Origin: PWPS01 sp964573145
Lineage (GTDB): Bacteria > Patescibacteriota > Minisyncoccia > Minisyncoccales > PWPS01
NCBI GenBank assembly: GCA_964573145.1
Contig: CAZNIM010000010.1
Location: 1 to 22,402, forward strand
Direction of reading: 5' to 3'
DNA: 22,402 nt
Part shown: positions 6,540-12,973 of the stretch, one piece after another
Layout of the letters: each line of letters starts with the position of its first letter
Numbering within the stretch: the first letter of the stretch is position 1
Program-made: the position numbers and the translations under genes
Notes under the pieces: generated by a model
Seen by the model: only the letters and a program-made list of their open reading frames with translations
Told to the model about the DNA's origin: nothing
Databases searched by the model: none

Positions 6540-8180
6540 ATGAAAAAGATTATAGTACTGTTAATAGTTTTTATGACCCCTTTTCTGATCAGGGCTCAGG
6601 AGGGGCGGTCTTTTTTTATTGAGCCGGAATACGACTCGGAAGCCAGAAAAGAAGTGGAGGCCGTTTTTATTTATGAAGGAGAAGATATAAGATTTTATGT
6701 CGAAGAAAGCTGGTGGTCGGATAAAATAGAAGAAGAAAGAGATGACTACTATCGAGAGGTGATTGAAAAGTTGGGTGATGAATTCGATTCCAAGATAAGA
6801 GAACCGATGATTTCCGCTTTCGGTCCGGAACCGATTCATCCCGTTTCCGACAGGCAGAAAGTTTCGGTCTTGATACATTCGATGAGAGATAATGCCGGTG
6901 GTTACTTTAACTCCGGAGACCAGTACTCTCGCTATCAGAATCCGAGATCCAATGAAATGAGTCTTCTTTACTTAAGTACCGAAGTCTTGGACTACGAAGA
7001 CAGAGGAGGATTTTTAGCTCACGAGTTTATGCATCTTTTGGTTTTTAATCAAAAAGAGCGGCTCAGGGGAGTCAGGGAAGAGGTTTGGCTCAACGAAGCA
7101 AGGGCGGAATTTATGCCGACCTATCTGGGGTACGACGATCACTCCGGAAGCAATCTGGACAGTAGGGTGGAGACTTTTTTGGATTATCCCGACACATCGC
7201 TCACCGAGTGGCTGGGTCGAAGATCCGACTACGGCGTGGTTAACTTGTTTACTCAATACGTGGTTGACCATTACGGGGTTGAGGTGTTGATAGACTCTCT
7301 CAAATCTGAACATTACGGGATAAAGAGTATAAATTACGCTTTGGAAAAAGCCGGATACGAAGAAAACTTTCACCAGATTTTTAATGATTTTAAAGTGGCC
7401 GTTTTAATTAATGATTGTGACTTGGGAGAGAGATTTTGTTTCAGGCGAGAAGATTTAACCGACTTAAGAGTTACGCCGGCCACCAGCCATATCTCATTCG
7501 GAGAAAGAAGCACTATTTCGGTTGAACGCAGAACCAAAAATTGGGCCGGAAATTGGCACAAAATTACGGGAGGAAAAGGAACTTTAAAGGTTGAGTTGGG
7601 AACGGATGAAGATCTCAGAGTGGAGATTCCTTATATTCTTTGTGATTTTAATGATTATTGTGAAGTAAATCACCTCCGGGCTGAAGAAGGAAGAGCACAG
7701 ATACAGATTGAGGAGTTTAATGAGAAGTACCGGTCTTTAACAATAATGCCGAGTATTCAGGACAAAATAACCGGGTATAACGGAAGCGAGAGAAGTTATC
7801 TTATGAGCTGGGAAGTGGAAGTGATTGCCGACGACAGTCGACTTGAAACTTTGGAAAAATTGGGAAATCTGAGAAGGCTTTTGGAAGAGTTAAGAGATCA
7901 GATTAAAGTGGAAGAAGATAAGCTTTGCACCATAGAGGGGCCGCTTTATTACGGGGTGACCGATTCCGAATCGGTTGAGTGTTTGCAAAAATTTCTGTCT
8001 TCCGTTCCCGACATCTATCCGGAAGGATACGTTACCGGAAATTTTCTACATCTTACCGAAAAAGCGGTGATTCGTTTTCAGGAAAGATATGCAGAAGAGA
8101 TTTTGAATCCCTTCGGAATAGATAAGGGGACCGGATACGTCGGTGAGCGAACAATAAGAAAAATAAATAATCTTCGTTGA
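6540..8180 (+). CDS. Secreted gluzincin metallopeptidase (M30-like) with C-terminal peptidoglycan-binding domain
   Basis: 546 residues. Residues 1-19 are a signal peptide (KKIIVLLIVFMTPFLIRA). The zinc motif HEFMH is at 161-165, with GGFLA before it; WLNEARAEF (183-191) supplies a downstream Glu (Glu186 by analogy with the NEG glutamate of gluzincins), which fits clan MA and resembles the M30 hyicolysin-type peptidases. After about 310 the chain is beta-rich, then a short coiled coil (about 434-458), and residues 460-546 form a PG_binding_1-type domain (AVIRFQERY, TGYVGERTIRKIN) close to that of the 666-aa surface protein. It should be a wall-bound extracellular protease. The start is ATG 6540, probably leaderless. 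Its TGA overlaps the next ATG (TGATG). Substrates are unknown. Confidence 0.85.
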   Translation: MKKIIVLLIVFMTPFLIRAQEGRSFFIEPEYDSEARKEVEAVFIYEGEDIRFYVEESWWSDKIEEERDDYYREVIEKLGDEFDSKIREPMISAFGPEPIHPVSDRQKVSVLIHSMRDNAGGYFNSGDQYSRYQNPRSNEMSLLYLSTEVLDYEDRGGFLAHEFMHLLVFNQKERLRGVREEVWLNEARAEFMPTYLGYDDHSGSNLDSRVETFLDYPDTSLTEWLGRRSDYGVVNLFTQYVVDHYGVEVLIDSLKSEHYGIKSINYALEKAGYEENFHQIFNDFKVAVLINDCDLGERFCFRREDLTDLRVTPATSHISFGERSTISVERRTKNWAGNWHKITGGKGTLKVELGTDEDLRVEIPYILCDFNDYCEVNHLRAEEGRAQIQIEEFNEKYRSLTIMPSIQDKITGYNGSERSYLMSWEVEVIADDSRLETLEKLGNLRRLLEELRDQIKVEEDKLCTIEGPLYYGVTDSESVECLQKFLSSVPDIYPEGYVTGNFLHLTEKAVIRFQERYAEEILNPFGIDKGTGYVGERTIRKINNLR

Positions 8181-9214
8181 TGAAAAAAGCGATAAAATTC
8201 ATAATCGCTTTATTTTTGGGTGGAGCGATATTTGTCCTCGTTCTGCAAAAAGCCGGACTCGACACCTTGTCCAGAGCTTTTTATCTTTTTTTCAGCCTTG
8301 AGGGTCTACTTATAGTTTTTTTGACTCTTTTTATTATTCTCGTCGGAGTTTGGAGATGGAAGATGATTTTAAGTTGTCAGGGAGTGGATAAAAAGGTATC
8401 CGAACTTGTCGGGATATGGACGATAGGAGGATCGATAGATTATCTGACACCGGTCTCGCTTTTCGGTGGAGAAGCGATAAGAGTTTATTTAACTGGAAGA
8501 ACTCTGGATATCGAGTGGGAAAAAAGTTTTTCTTCGGTGATAATAGACAAGATACTGGACGGCACTTTTCATATTCTTTTTATAATTTTGGGTTTAGCCG
8601 TTTTTCTTAATTTTGGAGATTTTCCTTATGTCTGGCTTTTTTGGCTGGTAGTAATCTCAATCGGGGCTCTTTCTTTAGTGTTGATCTTTTTTTATTCACG
8701 AGCGATAGGTAAAAAGAGCATTATTCTTTTTATTTTGAAGTTCTTCGGTTTGGAAAAAACGCAGGTAAAGTCAACTAAAAACGGAGAGTTTATCTTTAAC
8801 ACCGAAGGAAACGTTCTTAGATTTTTTTCTCCGAAAAAGTTATTTTTTTGGAAAGGTATATTTTTCAGCTTTTTTCGTCATTCGCTGATATATTTGAGAG
8901 CTTTTGTTATCATCTATTTCTTAGTCGAAGTGATCGAGCCGGTCAGAGTTTTAGCCGGCCAGGGTCTGGCTTATCTTTCTCTACTTTTACCGCTTCCGGC
9001 CGGATTGGGGGGGCTGGAAGCGATTTCGGCATACGGATTTGATATTTTGGGATTCGGATTTGAAACGGGAACGGTATTCGGAATGACCTGGCGAGCGGCC
9101 GACTTGTTGATGGTTCTTTTGGCTCTCGTTTTCGGAGTAAAAATAGGTCTGACTCTCTTCAAGTTGCAGATTTTTGATTTTATTGATAGAGTGAAATCAG
9201 GTTTAATAAAATAA
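8180..9214 (+). CDS. Flippase-like integral membrane protein (LPG-synthase TM / UPF0104-type)
   Basis: 344 residues counted from ATG 8180, which overlaps the preceding TGA by one base; a TTG three bases earlier would add only one residue and is less likely. About seven to eight membrane segments are visible. Family signatures are GEAIRVYLTGR (97-107) and PLPAGLGGLE (271-280), matching the G-E-x-x-R and PxPxGLGxxE patterns of the lysylphosphatidylglycerol synthase transmembrane family. There is no catalytic aminoacyl-transferase domain, so it is a stand-alone membrane part, as in AglD-like and other putative lipid or polyprenyl-linked flippases. It is translationally coupled to the metallopeptidase. 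The lipid substrate is unknown. Confidence 0.85.
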   Translation: MKKAIKFIIALFLGGAIFVLVLQKAGLDTLSRAFYLFFSLEGLLIVFLTLFIILVGVWRWKMILSCQGVDKKVSELVGIWTIGGSIDYLTPVSLFGGEAIRVYLTGRTLDIEWEKSFSSVIIDKILDGTFHILFIILGLAVFLNFGDFPYVWLFWLVVISIGALSLVLIFFYSRAIGKKSIILFILKFFGLEKTQVKSTKNGEFIFNTEGNVLRFFSPKKLFFWKGIFFSFFRHSLIYLRAFVIIYFLVEVIEPVRVLAGQGLAYLSLLLPLPAGLGGLEAISAYGFDILGFGFETGTVFGMTWRAADLLMVLLALVFGVKIGLTLFKLQIFDFIDRVKSGLIK

Positions 9215-9228
9215 ACAAGTTAAAAATT

Positions 9229-10230
9229 ATGAAAAAGAAACCTTTATTAATAGTAGTTCTGGCCGCTTTGGTTGTAGGAGTGGTCGGCTTTGCATTTTTT
9301 TCCGGGGGGATTAATCCGGAAAGAGAACTGATGGCCGCCGAAAGAAATATGAATAATCTTGACTCATACTCCATCGATTTTGAGATGATTATGGAGTCCG
9401 ATGATATTGAGGGAATAAATATGATTTTAAGTGGAGTTGCCGACATTAATCAACTTGAAAAAGAAGGACGAGGAGAGCTGGGATTGAATCTTGTCGACAT
9501 GGGAGTCAGTCTCGGAGCGTCTCTTATGTATGTTGACGGAAATCTTTACGGAAGAGCAACGACCTTTCCTCAAGCCTTGCCGATTTCTCCCGAGCAGAGT
9601 GAGATGTTAACCGGCAACGACATTCTGTTGATTGAAAATCTTCCCGAGGTTGTAAAAGAAGCACTTGCTGAATCCGAGGAGATGGAAGATTTTTCTCTTA
9701 CCGATTTGATTGCCGAAATGGAAGAATTCTCAGAAAAAGTTTGGAAGGAGGCGGTAACGGTCAGCGATTCCGAAAGAGATAATCTAAACGGCGTTAGAGC
9801 TCGAAGATATTCAATTGACTTCGATGCCGAGAAGATGGTTGAAATGACGATGGATCTTATGGAAAAGTACGGACTCTTCGACAGCTTGGCCGAGTTGGGA
9901 GAAGAAGATATTTCGGAGATGAGAGAAGAGATGGAGAGAGAAATGATTAAAGCTTATCAAAATATGGAGGTTTCGGTTTGGTCCGACGGAGACTATATTT
10001 TAAAAGTTACGGTTTCTTCGGTAACCGAAATGGAGCAATCCGATTTGCAGCAGTTTGAAATGACCGAAGAAGAGACGGAGCAATTTTCCGGAGAGATAAA
10101 GACCGTTTTTGAAGTGAATTATTCCAACTTCAATGAAAGTTTCGAAATAACGGCTCCTGAAGAATATTTAACTTTGGAAGAAGTTATGCAACAGTTTTTC
10201 TTACCGTTTTCGATAATGGAACTTTATTAA
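9229..10230 (+). CDS. Membrane-anchored secreted protein, LppX/LolA-like fold suspected
   Basis: 333 residues. An N-terminal hydrophobic segment (about 5-25) lacks a lipobox cysteine, so it is an anchor or uncleaved signal. The rest is very acidic. The pattern Ala-rich helix, YSIDFEMIM strand, a self-contained GVADINQLEKEGRGELGLNL segment and later RRYSIDFDAEKMVEMTMDLM resembles LolA/LppX- or DUF6612-like proteins that hold a lipid inside a curved beta sheet. That fold call is from pattern only. It follows the flippase-like gene by 14 bp with no separate promoter seen, which would suit a lipid-carrier role. A terminator follows. Confidence 0.6.
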   Translation: MKKKPLLIVVLAALVVGVVGFAFFSGGINPERELMAAERNMNNLDSYSIDFEMIMESDDIEGINMILSGVADINQLEKEGRGELGLNLVDMGVSLGASLMYVDGNLYGRATTFPQALPISPEQSEMLTGNDILLIENLPEVVKEALAESEEMEDFSLTDLIAEMEEFSEKVWKEAVTVSDSERDNLNGVRARRYSIDFDAEKMVEMTMDLMEKYGLFDSLAELGEEDISEMREEMEREMIKAYQNMEVSVWSDGDYILKVTVSSVTEMEQSDLQQFEMTEEETEQFSGEIKTVFEVNYSNFNESFEITAPEEYLTLEEVMQQFFLPFSIMELY

Positions 10231-10251
10231 AAAAGAGCTCAAAACGGATAA

Positions 10252-10276
10252 GGCCCGAGAACTTCTCGGGTCTTTT
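10252..10276 (+). terminator. Terminator between the lipoprotein-like and serpin genes
   Basis: GGCCCGAGA (10252-10260), loop ACT, TCTCGGGTC (10264-10272, one G-T pair), then TTTT. Confidence 0.85.
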
Positions 10277-10300
10277 AATTCGGGTCTAAAATGATATAAT
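10273..10300 (+). promoter_or_regulatory. Promoter of the serpin-murB-hpf-secA operon
   Basis: A perfect TATAAT (10295-10300) with a weak -35 (TTTTAA, 10273-10278, 16-bp spacer) inside the T-tract of the terminator. It is followed by TAAGGACAA, giving TATAATTAAGGACAA, which differs by one base from the metallopeptidase promoter. The leader would be about 17 nt. Confidence 0.55.
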
Positions 10301-10323
10301 TAAGGACAACAAAAAACGATAAA

Positions 10324-11526
10324 ATGAAAAAAATAATAATCTTTTTGTCAGCGGCGGCGCTTTTATTGCTTCTCATAGAGTTCGGCTTTTTGGGATCCGA
10401 AGATCCTTTTCAGATTGAAGATCCACAGAAATTGCAAGAGATCTCTTCGGCTGCCGATAATTTCTCTTTTGAAATCTTTAAAGCAGCGGTCGAAGCTGAA
10501 GAAAATAGATTCATATCTCCTTACAGCATACACACTGCGTTAACCATGGCTTACTTGGGATCGGAAGAGGAGACCGAAGAAGAACTCGGAGCGGTGCTCG
10601 GACTAAGTGATTACGATTCGGATAAGTTGAGAGAGGATATTCTTTCACTAAAAAAGTATCTCGAAACTTCTCCCGGCAGCCGAGTTTCGATAGCCAATGC
10701 TTTTTTTCTGAGAGAGGGGATTCCTTTCACTCAAGGATTCAGAGAAGACGGTGAAATATATTTTGATGCCGAGGTGGCCGAGCTTCCGGAAACCGGAGAG
10801 GTGATAAACGATTGGGTTTATGAAAAAACGGAAGAAAAGATAGAAGACCTTATCGATCCCGGCCCGATTCCGAACGACGTTATCGCTTATTTGATAAACG
10901 CGATATACTTTCAGGCCGATTGGGCGAATGAGTTCAATCCGGAAAAGACGCAAAGATCTCAATTTTACGGACCGGAAACCGTGGATGTGGATATGATGGA
11001 AAAGGAAGATGATTTCAGATATTTGATTGATGAAAATCTACAAGCGGTAACTTTGGAATACGAAGGAAACTTTCTTTTTCACGCGATAATGCCGGAAGAA
11101 GGATTGGATTCTTTTTACGATGACTTCGATCGTCAAAAATTAGAAGAGATAAAAGAAGGTATGAATGAGGGAGAGATAGTTTTAAGAATTCCCAAATTCA
11201 CTTTCGAGGACGAATTGGAATTAAAAGATTATTTGGAAGCGCTGGGAATAAGAAAAGCCTTCAATCCCGGAGAGGCTCGATTTTCAAGAATGGTCGATTT
11301 GGAAAGGCTTGATCAAAACGTCTACATGAGTCAAGTTTTTCACAGCTCTTTTATTCAGGTTGATGAAAAGGGGTCCGAAGCGGCAGCGGCTACCGCCGTA
11401 GAGATGAGATTGGAATCGATGCCGATGGCTATTGAATTCAATAGACCGTTCATCTTCATAATAGAAGAAAAAGAGACCGGATCGATTCTTTTTATCGGAC
11501 AATTAGCTAATCCCGCCGATTTATGA
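10324..11526 (+). CDS. Serpin (serine-protease inhibitor family I4), secreted or membrane-anchored
   Basis: 400 residues. Residues 4-22 are a signal or anchor helix without a lipobox. The serpin fold is clear: NRFISPYSIHTALTMAYLGS (61-80), SRVSIANAFFL, VIAYLINAIYFQADWANEF, and FNRPFIFIIEEKETGSILFI near the end. The reactive-centre hinge EKGSEAAAAT (348-357) is the canonical inhibitory form with small residues at P12-P9 and Thr at P8. Alignment by spacing with alpha-1-antitrypsin puts P1-P1' at Glu364-Ser365, with Leu at P2 and Arg at P3. It should therefore be able to trap a protease, most simply a Glu-preferring serine protease. Its stop overlaps murB by ATGA. The family is certain; the target is inference. 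Serpins are uncommon in bacteria, so transfer is possible. Confidence 0.95.
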   Translation: MKKIIIFLSAAALLLLLIEFGFLGSEDPFQIEDPQKLQEISSAADNFSFEIFKAAVEAEENRFISPYSIHTALTMAYLGSEEETEEELGAVLGLSDYDSDKLREDILSLKKYLETSPGSRVSIANAFFLREGIPFTQGFREDGEIYFDAEVAELPETGEVINDWVYEKTEEKIEDLIDPGPIPNDVIAYLINAIYFQADWANEFNPEKTQRSQFYGPETVDVDMMEKEDDFRYLIDENLQAVTLEYEGNFLFHAIMPEEGLDSFYDDFDRQKLEEIKEGMNEGEIVLRIPKFTFEDELELKDYLEALGIRKAFNPGEARFSRMVDLERLDQNVYMSQVFHSSFIQVDEKGSEAAAATAVEMRLESMPMAIEFNRPFIFIIEEKETGSILFIGQLANPADL

Positions 11527-12449
11527 TTAAAGGAGTAAAGAAAGATTATCCGTTAGCTGACGAAACAACCTTCAAGATAGGAGGTCCCGCCGAATTTTTC
11601 ATTGAAGCGGAAAACAGAAGAGATCTGGAAGCGACAGTTATGGAGGCTTATACGGCGGGGCTCAAGACCACCATATTGGGAGGAGGAAGTAATGTTTTAG
11701 TTTCTTCCGAAGGAGTGGCCGGAGTGACCGTAAAGCTCCGAAGCGGAGATATCGAATTTCTGGATACCGACTTAATAAGAGTCGATGCCGGAACTTCTCT
11801 TCCCAGACTTTCCACCTTCTCTTATCAGAATTCATTTACCGGTTTGGAGTGGGCGATGGGAGTTCCGGGAACTTTGGGAGGGGCGGTGTACGGAAATGCG
11901 GGAGCTTTCGGGCAATCGATTGCCGATGTGGTCGAAGAGGTCGAGGTTTTGGAAAAGGGAAAAAAAGAAGTACTGGGCATCGAAGAGATTGATTTTTCTT
12001 ATCGCTCAAGCACCTTCAAAGAGAGAGGATTAACAATTCTCTCCGCTTCACTGCGACTTGAAAAAGATGATGAAAGTAAAATAAAGGATAAGATAGACAG
12101 ATATCTAAGTCACAGAAATCGATGTCATCCGATGAGCTTCGCTTGCGCCGGAAGCACTTTCAAGAATCCGATAGGGAAGATTGAAGACGAAGAGTTGCTC
12201 AAGGAGTTTCCGGAGATCGAAGAGTTCAATAAAGGAGGAGTTATTCCGGCCGGATATTTGATAGAAGCGGTAGGATTGAAGGGAGTTTCGGTAGGCGGTG
12301 CCAAGTTTTCGGAAAAGCACGCCAACTTCATAATAAACGAAGGAGGAGCCGGTTCGGAAGACGTTAAAAGATTAATAAACGAAGCAATTTCAAAAGTAAA
12401 AACCAAATTCGGGGTCGATTTGGAAAGGGAGATTCGTTATATAGGGTAG
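11523..12449 (+). CDS. murB: UDP-N-acetylenolpyruvoylglucosamine reductase
   Basis: 308 residues, starting at the ATG of the ATGA overlap with the serpin stop. MurB uses FAD and NADPH to reduce UDP-GlcNAc-enolpyruvate to UDP-MurNAc in cytoplasmic peptidoglycan synthesis. Visible marks: GGGSNVLVSSEGVAG (53-67, FAD site), WAMGVPGTLGGAVYGNAGAFG (110-130), SYRSSTFK (159-166), AGSTFKNP (209-216, with the proton-donor Ser211), PAGYLIEAVGLKGVSVGGAKFS, and the C-terminal LEREIRYIG glutamate motif. The length and the absence of the extra type-I C-terminal domain point to a type II (short) MurB. It shows the cell makes its own wall precursors. Confidence 0.97.
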   Translation: MIKGVKKDYPLADETTFKIGGPAEFFIEAENRRDLEATVMEAYTAGLKTTILGGGSNVLVSSEGVAGVTVKLRSGDIEFLDTDLIRVDAGTSLPRLSTFSYQNSFTGLEWAMGVPGTLGGAVYGNAGAFGQSIADVVEEVEVLEKGKKEVLGIEEIDFSYRSSTFKERGLTILSASLRLEKDDESKIKDKIDRYLSHRNRCHPMSFACAGSTFKNPIGKIEDEELLKEFPEIEEFNKGGVIPAGYLIEAVGLKGVSVGGAKFSEKHANFIINEGGAGSEDVKRLINEAISKVKTKFGVDLEREIRYIG

Positions 12450-12479
12450 GCGGAGGATTACAAATATAACAATAAAAAT

Positions 12480-12932
12480 ATGGATATCAGAATCAGAACC
12501 AAAAATATGGAATTAACCCGTCATTTGGAAAATTACACCAAGAAAAAACTTTTGAAGGTGGAGAAGTTTCTGCCCAAATTACTCGCCAAGCAGGAAAAAG
12601 ATGAAAAAAAAGCCGGTGAAGGAGCCAAATCGAGAGTTAAAATGGAGATAGAGATAGAGAAGATAACTCAAGGACAAAACAAAGGTGACGTCTACAGAGT
12701 TGAAGCGCAGATGTTTTTACCCGGAACTTCACTTCGAGCCGAAGATGTCTCCACTACGCCGAAAGAGGCGGTTTCCGAAGCGAGATACGAACTGCAAAGA
12801 CAAGTAAAAGAATATAAGGAAAAGCAATCCACTTTACAAAGAAAAGGAGAAATCAAAGCTAAAAAAATAAGAGAAAAAGCGGCTAATCCGCAAGAAGAAG
12901 ACGAAGACGACTACGAAGAGATAAATATTTAA
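12480..12932 (+). CDS. hpf: Ribosome hibernation promoting factor (short form)
   Basis: 150 residues. The start MDIRIRTKNMELT, the central KSRVKMEIEIEKITQGQNKGDVYR and AEDVSTTPKEAVSEARYELQRQVKEYK match the HPF/YfiA fold that binds the 30S decoding site and silences ribosomes. The usual long-form dimerisation domain is missing; instead there is a Lys-rich then Glu/Asp-rich tail. It sits 30 bp after murB and 41 bp before secA. A GGAGGA is about 22 nt before the ATG, too far for an ideal site. Its place next to secA is common in bacteria. Confidence 0.88.
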   Translation: MDIRIRTKNMELTRHLENYTKKKLLKVEKFLPKLLAKQEKDEKKAGEGAKSRVKMEIEIEKITQGQNKGDVYRVEAQMFLPGTSLRAEDVSTTPKEAVSEARYELQRQVKEYKEKQSTLQRKGEIKAKKIREKAANPQEEDEDDYEEINI

Positions 12933-12973
12933 AGGAATTCGAAACTAACAACTGAGAATTCATAACCCAACCA

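Noticed and set aside
9229..10230. Lipoprotein (lipobox) call for the 333-aa and serpin proteins
   Set aside because: Neither N-terminal hydrophobic segment is followed by a cysteine, so lipid attachment by the usual pathway is not supported.
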